Shown here one piece after another: positions 10,587 to 19,910 of a stretch of 64,000 nucleotides of DNA. Within the stretch, counting starts at the first letter, position 1; each line of letters begins with the position of its first letter. Source of the DNA: Actinobacillus vicugnae (lineage in GTDB: Bacteria; Pseudomonadota; Gammaproteobacteria; Enterobacterales; Pasteurellaceae); the NCBI RefSeq assembly GCF_901687125.1, contig NZ_CABFJY010000022.1, positions 1 to 64,000 on the forward strand. The letters are read 5' to 3'. The notes beneath the pieces are model-generated. The model saw only the letters and a program-made list of their open reading frames with translations, was not told the origin of the DNA and did no database searches. Both the position numbers and the translations under genes were made by a program.

Positions 10587-11690
10587 ATGCAATTTACGAT
10601 TACCAGAGAACAGTTACTCAAGCCTTTACAACAGGTCTGTGGCGTATTAAGCAGCCGCCCAACATTGCCTGTGATCAATAACATTTTGCTTGAAATTAAA
10701 GGCGACCGCCTATCTTTAACTGGAACCGATTTAGAAGTGGAATTAACCACGGTAGCAACTTTAGAACAAGCGGTCGATTTTGTTGGAAAATTTACCATTC
10801 CAGCCAAAAAGTTCCTCGATATTTGCCGTAGTTTGCCAGAAGATAGTCGCATTTCGGTGCAATTCGAAGAAGATCGTGCATTAGTGAGAGCGGCACGTAG
10901 TAAATTTAATTTAGCCACACTCCCAGCGAGCGATTATCCAAATTTAATGGATTGGAAACCAGAAGTAGATTTCTCAATTGAGCAATCTACTTTGGCACGG
11001 TTAATCGATGCGACTCAGTTTTCAATGGCAAACCAAGATGCGCGTTATTTCTTAAACGGTATGAAGTTTGAAACCGAAGGCAATTTATTACGCACTGTAG
11101 CAACCGATGGCCACCGTCTAGCGGTTTGTACCATGGCGTTAAATCAAGAATTGCTTACGCATTCTGTGATTGTGCCTCGTAAAGCAGTGTTAGAATTATC
11201 TCGTTTAGTTGCGGTAAGCGATGAAACGGTGCGTTTAGAAATCGGCACCAGCAATTTGCGTGTATCAATGAACGGCGTAGTGTTTACGTCTAAATTGATT
11301 GATGGGCGTTTCCCTGATTATCGTCGTGTATTACCACGTAATGCGGATCGTATTTTAGAAGCAGAGACTGAAGTGCTAAAACGTGCATTAATGCGTGCAG
11401 CGATTTTGTCAAATGAAAAATTCCGTGGTGTGCGTTTAGCGTTAAGTGAAAACTTGCTCAAAATTACTGCTAATAACCCAGAGCAAGAAGAAGCGGAAGA
11501 AACGATTGATGTTGCTTACCAAAGCCCTGAAATGGAAGTCGGTTTTAATGTGAGTTATTTGCTTGACGTGTTAAATACACTGAAATGCGAGCGTGTGCGT
11601 TTTAATTTGGTAGATGCAAGTTCTAGCTGTTTGATTGAAGACTGCGATAATAGCACTGCTGAATATGTCATTATGCCAATGCGCTTATAA
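10587..11690 (+). CDS. dnaN: DnaN, DNA polymerase III sliding clamp (beta)
   Basis: Ring-forming processivity clamp, 367 residues, the normal length (E. coli 366). Diagnostic blocks are RPTLPVINNILLE near 25, TGTDLEVEL near 50, TVATDGHRLAVC near 170, FPDYRRVLP near 243 and the C-terminal YVIMPMRL that forms part of the partner-binding pocket. ATG 10587 has AAGGG eight bases upstream and sits 16 bp after dnaA, so the two are co-transcribed. A palindromic repeat element separates it from recF. Confidence 0.97.
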   Translation: MQFTITREQLLKPLQQVCGVLSSRPTLPVINNILLEIKGDRLSLTGTDLEVELTTVATLEQAVDFVGKFTIPAKKFLDICRSLPEDSRISVQFEEDRALVRAARSKFNLATLPASDYPNLMDWKPEVDFSIEQSTLARLIDATQFSMANQDARYFLNGMKFETEGNLLRTVATDGHRLAVCTMALNQELLTHSVIVPRKAVLELSRLVAVSDETVRLEIGTSNLRVSMNGVVFTSKLIDGRFPDYRRVLPRNADRILEAETEVLKRALMRAAILSNEKFRGVRLALSENLLKITANNPEQEEAEETIDVAYQSPEMEVGFNVSYLLDVLNTLKCERVRFNLVDASSSCLIEDCDNSTAEYVIMPMRL

Positions 11691-11699
11691 TCTGAAGTG

Positions 11700-11874
11700 T
11701 TACTTTCTTTGCTTTGCCAAAGAAAGTAACCAAAGAAAAATGCCCCCGATTTTCCTCTATTTTCCGCTTATTGCTAACTGTTGGGATGAACTTTCAAACT
11801 CGCTTGTAAGCAAGCTCAAACAAGGAAAGTTATCCTCAAAAGTTTACACAACCGCTTCAGCGGAAAATAGGGGG
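11700..11874. repeat. Palindromic intergenic element between dnaN and recF
   Basis: Three nested inverted repeats fill the gap. TTACTTTCTTTG (11700-11711) pairs perfectly with CAAAGAAAGTAA (11718-11729). CTATTTTCCGCT (11757-11768) pairs with AGCGGAAAATAG (11859-11870), with flanking C5 at 11743-11747 and G5 at 11870-11874. Between them GGATGAACTTTC and GAAAGTTATCC form a third stem closed by GCTTG/CAAGC. No convincing coding sequence is present; this looks like a small non-autonomous or REP-like repeat that could also end dnaN transcription. Confidence 0.7.
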
Positions 11875-11989
11875 TAAAAGTATTTTAGTATTTGCAAAAA
11901 TTTTCTAAAAAATGACCGCTTGTTATCTGTAAAATAAGCATTTCTTCTCATAGGCTAACTTAAGCATTTTTAATCTTAAAGAATCTACT

Positions 11990-13072
11990 ATGCCCCTATC
12001 TCGATTACTCATCAATAATTTCCGCAATCTTCAATCTATCGATCTTGAACTTAGTCCGAATTTTAATTTTATCGTAGGGCATAACGGTAGCGGTAAAACC
12101 AGTTTGTTGGAAGCGATTTTTTACCTAGGGCATGGTAGATCATTTAAAAGCCATATCAGCAATCGAATTATTCACTATCAAGCGGATGATTTTATATTGC
12201 ACGGTAAAATTAATGAGGGGCAACACGTTTGGTCGGTGGGAATTCAAAAAAAACGCTCAGGCGATACGGTACTAAAAATTAATGGTGAAGACGGTAATAA
12301 AATCTCTGATTTAGCGCATTTATTACCAATGCAGGTGATTACGCCAGAAGGGCTTACGCTATTAAACGGAGGGCCGACTTATCGTCGAGCATTTTTAGAC
12401 TGGGGACTTTTTCATCAACATACAGAATTTTATAGCTGTTGGGCGAATTTAAAGCGCTTGCTTAAACAACGTAATGCTGCACTGCATCAGGTACGTAATT
12501 ATGCTGAATTAAGACCATGGGATATTGAGCTAGCCAAATTGGCGGAGCAAGTGAGTCAAATGCGAGCGAATTATGCGGAAGCATTACACCCAGAGATCGA
12601 AAAAACTTGCCAATTCTTCTTACCAGAATTAGAAATCGGAGTGAGCTTTCATCAAGGATGGGAAAAAGGAGCAGATTATGCCGAGATTTTGATGCAAGGC
12701 TTTGAACGAGATAAAGCAATGGGATACACCATGGTCGGACCGCAAAAAGCAGATTTCCGTTTCCGTGCAAATGGCTTGCCTGTGGAAGATGCGCTATCTC
12801 GTGGGCAATTAAAATTATTAATGTGTGCATTACGTTTAGCACAAGGTGAATATTTAGTCGCGCAAAAAGAGCGCCAATGTTTATTTCTGATTGATGACTT
12901 TGCCTCTGAATTAGATCCGACTAAACGAGAGTTACTAGCACACCGTTTGCGAGAAAGCGGTTCACAGGTTTTTGTAACGGCGATAACTAAAGAACAGTTG
13001 AACCAAATGCAGTGGCAAGAAAACGCACAAGATCAGCTGTTTCATATTCAGCAAGGAAGAGTGATTAAATAA
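11990..13072 (+). CDS. recF: RecF, recombination mediator ATPase
   Basis: SMC-like ATPase that helps load RecA at gaps. The start MPLSRLLINNFRNLQSIDLELSP, Walker A GHNGSGKTSLLEAI at about 30-43, GPQKADFRF, the signature SRGQLKLLMCAL at about 264-275 and Walker B CLFLIDDFASELD near 300 are all intact. The 360-residue length equals the family norm. It follows dnaN in the classic dnaA-dnaN-recF order, but with a 299-bp repeat-filled gap rather than tight coupling. gyrB does not follow; asd does. Confidence 0.95.
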   Translation: MPLSRLLINNFRNLQSIDLELSPNFNFIVGHNGSGKTSLLEAIFYLGHGRSFKSHISNRIIHYQADDFILHGKINEGQHVWSVGIQKKRSGDTVLKINGEDGNKISDLAHLLPMQVITPEGLTLLNGGPTYRRAFLDWGLFHQHTEFYSCWANLKRLLKQRNAALHQVRNYAELRPWDIELAKLAEQVSQMRANYAEALHPEIEKTCQFFLPELEIGVSFHQGWEKGADYAEILMQGFERDKAMGYTMVGPQKADFRFRANGLPVEDALSRGQLKLLMCALRLAQGEYLVAQKERQCLFLIDDFASELDPTKRELLAHRLRESGSQVFVTAITKEQLNQMQWQENAQDQLFHIQQGRVIK

Positions 13073-13168
13073 TTAATTGCATTTTTGCATAAAATCTTGT
13101 ATTTATCACATCTATTTCCAAAATAAATTCAAACACAACTTTGTACTTTTCAATTTAGGAGCAACACA

Positions 13169-14281
13169 ATGCAAAATGTAGGTTTTATCGGTTGGCGTGG
13201 CATGGTCGGTTCAGTGTTAATGGATCGCATGGTTCAAGAAAATGACTTCGCAAACATTAACCCAATTTTTTTCACGACTTCACAAGCAGGTCAAAAAGCA
13301 CCTGTTTTTGCAGGTAAAGATGCTGGCGATTTAAAGAATGCTTTTGATATCGAAGAACTGAAAAAGTTAGATATTATCGTAACCTGTCAAGGTGGTGACT
13401 ATACTACTGATGTGTATCCTAAATTACGTGCGGCAGGCTGGAATGGCTATTGGATTGATGCAGCTTCAACCTTACGCATGGAAAAAGACGCAATTATCGT
13501 GTTAGATCCTGTTAACCAGCATGTTATTACAGATGGGTTAAAAAATGGTGTAAAAACTTTTGTTGGTGGTAATTGTACTGTTAGCCTAATGTTAATGGCA
13601 ATCGGTGGCTTATTCGAAAAAGATTTAGTGGAATGGGTTTCTGTTGCAACTTACCAAGCTGCTTCTGGTGCAGGAGCGAAAAACATGCGTGAATTACTTT
13701 CACAAATGGGTGAATTAGAAGATTCTGTAAAAGCAGAACTTGCAAATCCTGCTTCATCTATTTTAGAGATTGAGCGTAAAGTCACTGCCAAAATGCGTGA
13801 AGAGAGCTTCCCAACAGATAACTTTGGCGCACCGCTTGCAGGTAGCTTAATTCCTTGGATTGATAAATTATTAGAAAGCGGTCAAACGAAAGAAGAATGG
13901 AAAGGTTATGCGGAAACCAACAAAATTTTAGGTTTAAGCGATAACCCAATCCCTGTTGATGGTTTATGTGTGCGTATTGGTGCATTACGTTGCCACAGCC
14001 AAGCGTTTACCATTAAGCTCAAAAAAGATTTACCATTAGCGGAAATTGAGCAAATTATTGCCGCGCACAATGAGTGGGTAAAAGTGGTTCCAAACGATAA
14101 AGAAACCACTTTACGTGAATTAACACCAGCGAAAGTAACTGGCACATTAAGCGTTCCAGTAGGGCGTTTACGTAAATTAGCAATGGGACCAGAGTATCTG
14201 GCAGCGTTTACTGTGGGTGACCAATTATTATGGGGCGCTGCAGAGCCAGTTCGCCGTATTTTAGTTCAGTTAACTAAATAA
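13169..14281 (+). CDS. asd: Asd, aspartate-semialdehyde dehydrogenase
   Basis: Reduces aspartyl-4-phosphate to aspartate semialdehyde in the lysine/diaminopimelate, threonine and methionine pathways. The NADP-binding start is [14 protein letters not shown], the catalytic cysteine is C136 in [10 protein letters not shown], and the substrate histidine is in [11 protein letters not shown]. The 370-residue length fits the gammaproteobacterial form. TAGGAG lies upstream of ATG 13169. It stands alone between recF and a convergent porin gene, sharing a bidirectional terminator at 14472-14499. Confidence 0.97.
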   Translation: MQNVGFIGWRGMVGSVLMDRMVQENDFANINPIFFTTSQAGQKAPVFAGKDAGDLKNAFDIEELKKLDIIVTCQGGDYTTDVYPKLRAAGWNGYWIDAASTLRMEKDAIIVLDPVNQHVITDGLKNGVKTFVGGNCTVSLMLMAIGGLFEKDLVEWVSVATYQAASGAGAKNMRELLSQMGELEDSVKAELANPASSILEIERKVTAKMREESFPTDNFGAPLAGSLIPWIDKLLESGQTKEEWKGYAETNKILGLSDNPIPVDGLCVRIGALRCHSQAFTIKLKKDLPLAEIEQIIAAHNEWVKVVPNDKETTLRELTPAKVTGTLSVPVGRLRKLAMGPEYLAAFTVGDQLLWGAAEPVRRILVQLTK

Positions 14282-14471
14282 TCTGGACTAACGCTCTAAT
14301 GACAAACGGTCAGATTTTGTAAAAAAATTGCGGTATTATGTAGTAATTACACAAGTATTTTTTGTAGGGGGCTTGTGCTTGCCCTCACATCATTGAAATA
14401 AACTCGCAACTTTGTGCATATACTACATAATTTCGAAAAATTACAAAATTTGACCGCTTTGTTATATACGA

Positions 14472-14499
14472 AAAAGCCCAAGCAAATGCTTGGGCTTTT
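14472..14499. terminator. Bidirectional terminator between asd and the porin gene
   Basis: AAAAGCCCAAGCA and its exact complement flank a 2-base loop, with A- and T-runs outside the stem, so it can act on both strands. The preceding 14282-14470 stretch holds two uptake-signal cores (near 14306 and 14452) and no gene. Confidence 0.85.
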
Positions 14500-14521
14500 A
14501 TTTTCGAATTAAAGATAAGAA

Positions 14522-15640
14522 TTACCAATAAGCACGGAAACCAACTACAGTGGTGTAATCACGAGATTTTTTCACCGCAGCGGTGAAGTTTTTCGCACGT
14601 GTTGCTTGCCATTCTACGAAGAGTTTGGTTTTTAGCTGGTCAACTACTTTTGGTAAGAAGTATTCGGTACCTAACATAAATTGATGTTTTCTGGTTTTGG
14701 TATCAGTACCCACTACTACATCGTTTTTATTGATTTTGTATGCGTACATCCCATACGCACGCCAATCATCGGTTAAACGGTGGTAAACCACAGTACGGAC
14801 TTCTTTTTCAGTGCGTTTATTGCCTAATGCATTTTGATCTTCGGTTTTACGACGTTCTAAATCTACACCGAAAGTAGTTTTGTCGTAAGTATAAGCTGTA
14901 CCTAAAGCGTATGCATTGCGGTCATAAGCAGGCGCAGAACCTACACGCTCAAAACGCTCACGAGAGAAACCTGTTGCAACTTGTACACTTTGTACATCAT
15001 CAAATTTATGGTTGTAAATCGAGCCGAAACCCCAAACGTCTTTACGATCTTGAGCTAAATCTGTGTTGTTGTTTGCACGTTGGTTATTACCACCATAATA
15101 TGCCCCCACTTTTAAGCCCTTGATACCTTTATATACATATTGCACAGAGCGACGAGCGCCAGAGACTAATAAGCCATCAGATAAACTTAATGTATTTGGA
15201 AGATCAGTTTGTTTTACTTCATCGGTGATCACCGTTTGGTTACCGTAAGTTACCTCACCGTATTGGTTATGACCTAAACCTGCGTAAAGTTGATGCGCAT
15301 AAATATGATCAAAATCGTGTTGAGAGTTTGATATGCCACGCTCATCTGAACCACGTAAACGCCATTCGACACGACCTAATGCATAGAAATCGTTAGTAAG
15401 TTGTTGCGTTAAACGGAAGCCAAAACGTGAACCGTTATTTTGCACAGGTTTATTTACATGGTTGCGCACTACAGAACCATTGCGGTAAGTCTCTTTCGTT
15501 GAAGTACTCGTCCATTTTACACGTGCAGAACCAATAAACTCTACTTTAGTGCCTGTTGAATCCATGTTGAATAATTCAAGCGCTGATGCTGAACTTGCCA
15601 CAAAAGCAGATGCGAAAAGTGCCAATGCTGTTTTTTTCAT
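14522..15640 (-). CDS. Outer-membrane porin (OmpP2/OmpC type)
   Basis: The start is taken at ATG 15640, which gives a standard signal peptide MKKTALALFASAFVASSASA followed by LELFN. The mature protein of about 352 residues has alternating polar/aromatic strands, a loop rich in charged residues, and ends in an aromatic residue (GFRAYW), as expected for a trimeric general porin. It allows diffusion of small solutes across the outer membrane. The C-terminal residue is Trp rather than the commoner Phe. The gene is monocistronic and convergent with asd. Members of this family are often antigenic and variable. Confidence 0.88.
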   Translation of the reverse strand: MKKTALALFASAFVASSASALELFNMDSTGTKVEFIGSARVKWTSTSTKETYRNGSVVRNHVNKPVQNNGSRFGFRLTQQLTNDFYALGRVEWRLRGSDERGISNSQHDFDHIYAHQLYAGLGHNQYGEVTYGNQTVITDEVKQTDLPNTLSLSDGLLVSGARRSVQYVYKGIKGLKVGAYYGGNNQRANNNTDLAQDRKDVWGFGSIYNHKFDDVQSVQVATGFSRERFERVGSAPAYDRNAYALGTAYTYDKTTFGVDLERRKTEDQNALGNKRTEKEVRTVVYHRLTDDWRAYGMYAYKINKNDVVVGTDTKTRKHQFMLGTEYFLPKVVDQLKTKLFVEWQATRAKNFTAAVKKSRDYTTVVGFRAYW

Positions 15641-15785
15641 AATCACTCCAAATGAAATATAAATTAGAGTTGATATTTTACTTGGTGTGAAAAAGTCAAT
15701 CAATGCGATTTTGTTAGTTTATATTGTGATTAGTGATAATCTGCCTATAATAAAACTCTGAATAATAAATAAGAGTGAAAGCACT

Positions 15786-16964
15786 ATGACAAAACAAGCA
15801 CCTCTCATTGCACTGGTTGCAGGTGAAATTTCTGGCGACATTCTAGGCGCAGGTTTGATTAATGCACTGAAATTACATTATCCGAATGCCCGTTTTATCG
15901 GTGTTGCGGGGCCTAGAATGATACAAGCTGGTTGTGAAAGTTTGTTTGATATGGAAGAGTTAGCTGTAATGGGGCTGGCAGAAGTGGTAAAACATTTACC
16001 TCGTTTACTCAAACGTCGTAAGCAAGTCATTGAAACAATGTTGGCTGAAAAGCCTGATATTTTTATTGGTATTGATGCGCCTGATTTTAATTTAACGGTT
16101 GAAGAAAAACTCAAAGCGAGTGGAATTAAAACTATTCATTATGTTAGCCCTTCGGTTTGGGCGTGGCGCCAGAAACGTGTACATAAGATTGCGCGAGCAA
16201 CTAATTTAGTACTGGCATTTTTACCGTTTGAAAAAGCGTTTTATGACCGTTTTAATGTGCCGTGCCGTTTTATTGGACACACGATGGCAGATGCAATTGC
16301 GCTTAAGCCAAATCGCTCAGAAGCTTGTGCAAGTTTAAATTTAGCGGAAAACCAGCGTTATCTAGCGATTTTAGTCGGTAGTCGAGCGAGTGAAGTGGAC
16401 TTTTTAACCGAGCCATTTTTAAAAGCAGCACAAATTCTTAAGCAGAAATATCCAGATTTACAATTTTTAGTACCATTGGTAAATGCCAAACGTATTGCGC
16501 AGTTTGAGCAAATTAAAGCACAAGTGGCACCAGAACTTGAAGTGCAAATCTTACAAGGTAATGCTCGCCAAGCGATGATTGTAGCAGAAGCAACATTATT
16601 GGCATCAGGTACAGCTGCGTTAGAAGGAATGCTATGCAAATCGCCAATGGTGGTAGGCTATAAAATGAAAACGGCAACTTATTGGTTAGCGAAACACTTA
16701 GTAAAAACTAAATATATTTCTTTGCCTAATTTATTAGCTGATGAAATGCTGGTGCCTGAATTAATTCAAGATGAATGCAATCCTGAAAATTTAGCATGGT
16801 ATTTGGGTAATTATTTAGCCGATGATGCAGACCATAGAAAACAGCGAAACGAATTAAAACAGCGTTTTACTGAGTTACATAAATTGATTCAATGTGATGC
16901 GGATGCACAAGCAGCTCTTGCTGTGGTGGATATGTTAGAAGCGGAAACAAGCGGTCAAATTTAA
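15786..16964 (+). CDS. lpxB: LpxB, lipid-A-disaccharide synthase
   Basis: GT19 glycosyltransferase that joins UDP-2,3-diacylglucosamine and lipid X to make the lipid A disaccharide at the inner membrane. Motifs [14 protein letters not shown] near the start, [41 protein letters not shown] and [15 protein letters not shown] are all diagnostic. Length 392 is usual. Unlike E. coli it is not next to lpxA here; sohB follows after 37 bp and an uptake signal covers its last codons (CAAGCGGTCAAATT). Confidence 0.96.
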   Translation: MTKQAPLIALVAGEISGDILGAGLINALKLHYPNARFIGVAGPRMIQAGCESLFDMEELAVMGLAEVVKHLPRLLKRRKQVIETMLAEKPDIFIGIDAPDFNLTVEEKLKASGIKTIHYVSPSVWAWRQKRVHKIARATNLVLAFLPFEKAFYDRFNVPCRFIGHTMADAIALKPNRSEACASLNLAENQRYLAILVGSRASEVDFLTEPFLKAAQILKQKYPDLQFLVPLVNAKRIAQFEQIKAQVAPELEVQILQGNARQAMIVAEATLLASGTAALEGMLCKSPMVVGYKMKTATYWLAKHLVKTKYISLPNLLADEMLVPELIQDECNPENLAWYLGNYLADDADHRKQRNELKQRFTELHKLIQCDADAQAALAVVDMLEAETSGQI

Positions 16965-17001
16965 TCTGATTTTTACGATTAACAAAAGGAAATCTCACTC
17001 A

Positions 17002-18054
17002 ATGTGGAAAGAAATTTTACTTAATTACGGTATCTTTTTACTCGAATTGCTCACCGTGTTCGGCATTATTGCGGTGGCAATTTTATTAATCTTAGAAGCG
17101 AAAAAACAGCCTGAAAATGGCTCAATTACAATCACTAATTTAACCGAAAAATATAACGAACAACAAAAAGCGTTAGAGTGCTTTTTCTTAACCGAAGAAG
17201 AGCAAAAACAGCTCGAAAAAGACGAGAAAAAAGCCGCTAAAGAAAAAGCGAAAGCCGAGAAAAAACGAATTAAAGAAGACGCGGAGAAAACAGAAGCGGA
17301 AAAAGCGCGTTTATTTGTACTGAAATTTAATGGTGATGTGCAAGCGAGTGCGGTGAGTTCGTTGGCAAAAGAAATTAGTGCAGTGTTATCGCTTGCTAAG
17401 CCGACAGATGAAGTGCTACTTAAATTAGAGAGTCCTGGTGGTGTAGTGCATGGTTATGGCTTAGCTGCATCACAGTTGCAACGTTTACGCGATCACAATA
17501 TTCCGCTTACGGTTGCGGTGGATAAAGTAGCAGCAAGTGGTGGTTATATGATGGCGTGTGTGGCGAATAAAATTGTGTCTGCGCCTTTTGCGATTATAGG
17601 CTCGGTTGGCGTGGTGGCGCAGGTGCCAAATATTCATCGTTTACTGAAAAAACACGATATTGATGTAGACGTAATGACCGCTGGTGAATATAAACGCACC
17701 GTTACGTTAGTTGGTGAGAATACTGAAAAAGGTAAACAAAAATTCCAACAAGAATTAGAAGAAACACACGAATTATTTAAGCAATTTGTCGCACAGAATC
17801 GTCCACAATTGGAGATTGAAAAAATCGCAACAGGTGAGCATTGGTTTGGTCAGCAAGCGTTAGCGCTGAATTTGGTTGATGAAATCTCTACCAGCGATGA
17901 TTTATTGCTTAATGCGGTAAAAGAAAAAGACGTGGTGGAGCTGAGTTTTAAAGAGAAGAAAAACCTTACTCAACGTTTAGGTGCTCAAATGGAGCAATCG
18001 ATAGAAAATATCATTGCTAAACTGCTTAATAAAAGCCGTTCAAGTATGATGTAG
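17002..18054 (+). CDS. sohB: SohB, S49-family inner-membrane protease
   Basis: Signal-peptide-peptidase-like serine protease. An N-terminal membrane helix (about 10-32) is followed by a Lys/Glu-rich linker (about 65-103) likely to be coiled coil, then the S49 domain. The catalytic serine is S179 in VAASGGYMMA and the lysine K231 in GEYKRTVT; both are intact. The 350-residue length and the SohB-type N-terminal region separate it from SppA. Substrates are unknown. It probably shares a transcript with lpxB. Confidence 0.93.
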   Translation: MWKEILLNYGIFLLELLTVFGIIAVAILLILEAKKQPENGSITITNLTEKYNEQQKALECFFLTEEEQKQLEKDEKKAAKEKAKAEKKRIKEDAEKTEAEKARLFVLKFNGDVQASAVSSLAKEISAVLSLAKPTDEVLLKLESPGGVVHGYGLAASQLQRLRDHNIPLTVAVDKVAASGGYMMACVANKIVSAPFAIIGSVGVVAQVPNIHRLLKKHDIDVDVMTAGEYKRTVTLVGENTEKGKQKFQQELEETHELFKQFVAQNRPQLEIEKIATGEHWFGQQALALNLVDEISTSDDLLLNAVKEKDVVELSFKEKKNLTQRLGAQMEQSIENIIAKLLNKSRSSMM

Positions 18055-18067
18055 TTTGAAACAAAAC

Positions 18068-18128
18068 AAGCGGTCTAATTTTTGCAAGATTTTACTTTGG
18101 GTAAAAATAGAGCAAAGTTAGACCGCTT
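18068..18128. terminator. Inverted uptake-signal pair ending sohB and the lipase gene
   Basis: AAGCGGTCTAA at 18068-18078 is answered by TTAGACCGCTT at 18118-18128, followed by TATTTTATTTT. It lies between convergent sohB and the lipase gene, so it can terminate both. Confidence 0.75.
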
Positions 18129-18155
18129 ATTTTATTTTAGTGAATAAGTAAAATA

Positions 18156-19763
18156 TTACACCACAATTGCTTCATATTGAGGGGCAGAATATGTTGCAAA
18201 ATTAACCGCTTCAAATCCATTTTCAGCATAGCTAAATTCGCTATCGTTAGCAGCCAAGTTTAGCTCATCAATGCTGTCGCTAGCCGTTAACTCTGCTGGT
18301 AAGCTAAGTTCATCAGTTTCAATAGGCTGTTCGGCTTCACTCACCAATAAGTGAGATTCCGCTAACTCGCTATCATTTGCAACAGTTTCAGTAGTTTCAA
18401 CTTCTCGCACCGCGCTCATTAGTGAGAGTGGTTCAGCGCTCAATGTATAAGCGGTATGATTGTCATCAGCATTCAGATCAACGATTTGAATACCGTTTTC
18501 GGTAAGCACTGGAATGATATTTGAAGCTAACGCATCTGAGCCTAAATAAATTTCCAAGCCATCGGCATAGCCATCATTATCACTATCTGCATTGTTAATA
18601 TCACTACCAATACGCTTTTCCATTACATCGGTTAAGCCGTCTTTATCGGTATCATCGTTGGAGTAGTGGTAATCCATTCGATAGCCTTGTGAAAACTCTT
18701 CTTTTAGTTGGTTATCTTTTTCATAGAAGCTGGAAAGCGCATGAAGTCCAGATAATTTCCCTTTTTTGAAATCAAAGAAAGTTGTACCGTCATAACGACC
18801 AAGGAATTTATCCACAAATTCACCACGAATAACGTAAGAATCGGTTTTGTGTTTGGTTACAACATTGGATTTATCGCTGTCGTCGATTACCTCGGTTTTG
18901 GTAAATGTATTGGCTAAATTAGCCGCTTGTTTGAGGGTTTGGCTTGAAAGTCCGTGATGTTTTAATACTGCGGGGTTGAACAAGGCACTACGTTCAAACA
19001 TATCGTCCCAGCCTGCACGACTTTGAATAGTATGTGCAACAAAATATTCTGCTAAATAACCACCAAGAGAATGTCCTGTTGAATAAACATTTTTGGGTTT
19101 ATAAGCTTCAATATATTGGGCTGCTTGATCTAAATAGGCGGTTTGCATTGGTGTATCACCGAATGTAAGACGTAAATCAGCGGTTAAATCTGCAAATTCA
19201 GATGTGCCTCGGAAAGCAATGACAACATTATTATAGCTACCGTCCGCATTTTTACCATTACCAAAGATCACATAATCTAAGCCACTTCCTGGGCTTTCTG
19301 TGCGTAACACTTCCCAATTATTTACCACTTCTTTAATTTGTTGAGCGTAAGGTGAATCGGCGTATTTACCGCTGAAATATGCACTTAATTTGGATTTATC
19401 TTGATAAGCAAGTGTAGAGAATACCCTTAAATCACGATCGGACACATTCCACATATCTGGATTTTTATCATATAAATCAATAATACCGTCTTTATCGGTA
19501 TCTGGTTTGTAGGCTTTATGTACATTTTCAAAAGATTGCTGTTGATGCTTAGCAGCATAATCTTCTAGGGCTTTAATCACGTTAGCGGAAGGTTTTGGAA
19601 AAGTAGATAATGAGGAAGGGCGAGAGGATAAATTCGATTCGGTTATTTCGGTTCGTGATGCAGACATCAGTTTCGAAATATTAGGGTATATGTGTGCATA
19701 TTTTGCTAAAACATTATCAACGATATGCGTTGACGCTGTGTGTTTAGTAAATTTATTGACCAT
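18156..19763 (-). CDS. Lipase-like hydrolase with thrombospondin type 3 calcium repeats, probably secreted
   Basis: The start is ATG 19763, preceded by AAGGAG; a 20-residue extension to 19823 lacks a ribosome site. The 535-residue product has an alpha/beta-hydrolase core of lipase class 3 type: VIAFRGTSEFADL (oxyanion region, 181-193) and nucleophile G-H-S232-L-G. Acidic DxDxDG calcium-binding repeats lie before it (88-103) and after it (369-410). The C-terminal 100 residues are acidic and poor in Lys and Arg, and end in E-A-I-V-V. There is no N-terminal signal peptide, and an acidic residue followed by hydrophobic residues at the very end is typical of type I secretion substrates (inference). 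No secretion genes are adjacent. Confidence 0.8.
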   Translation of the reverse strand: MVNKFTKHTASTHIVDNVLAKYAHIYPNISKLMSASRTEITESNLSSRPSSLSTFPKPSANVIKALEDYAAKHQQQSFENVHKAYKPDTDKDGIIDLYDKNPDMWNVSDRDLRVFSTLAYQDKSKLSAYFSGKYADSPYAQQIKEVVNNWEVLRTESPGSGLDYVIFGNGKNADGSYNNVVIAFRGTSEFADLTADLRLTFGDTPMQTAYLDQAAQYIEAYKPKNVYSTGHSLGGYLAEYFVAHTIQSRAGWDDMFERSALFNPAVLKHHGLSSQTLKQAANLANTFTKTEVIDDSDKSNVVTKHKTDSYVIRGEFVDKFLGRYDGTTFFDFKKGKLSGLHALSSFYEKDNQLKEEFSQGYRMDYHYSNDDTDKDGLTDVMEKRIGSDINNADSDNDGYADGLEIYLGSDALASNIIPVLTENGIQIVDLNADDNHTAYTLSAEPLSLMSAVREVETTETVANDSELAESHLLVSEAEQPIETDELSLPAELTASDSIDELNLAANDSEFSYAENGFEAVNFATYSAPQYEAIVV

Positions 19764-19849
19764 AACGATCTCCTTATAATTATAAACGAGGGATAATTCC
19801 CAGCGAGATTCTATTTTAGCCAATATTTAGCTGCAATAATGTTTACAAA

Positions 19850-19892
19850 AAAGCGGTCGAATTTATAAAAAATCATTTAAATTCAACCGCTT
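19850..19892. terminator. Inverted uptake-signal pair between hslO and the lipase gene
   Basis: AAGCGGTCGAATTT and AAATTCAACCGCTT form a hairpin directly downstream of the hslO stop codon on the minus strand, followed by T-rich sequence. It should end the hslR-hslO transcript. Confidence 0.7.
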
Positions 19893-19910
19893 ATATTTAT
19901 AGATTTTAAT

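Noticed and set aside
11635-11877. Open frame over the dnaN-recF gap
   Set aside because: It starts inside dnaN in another frame and runs through palindromic repeat sequence with no ribosome site and no recognisable protein pattern.
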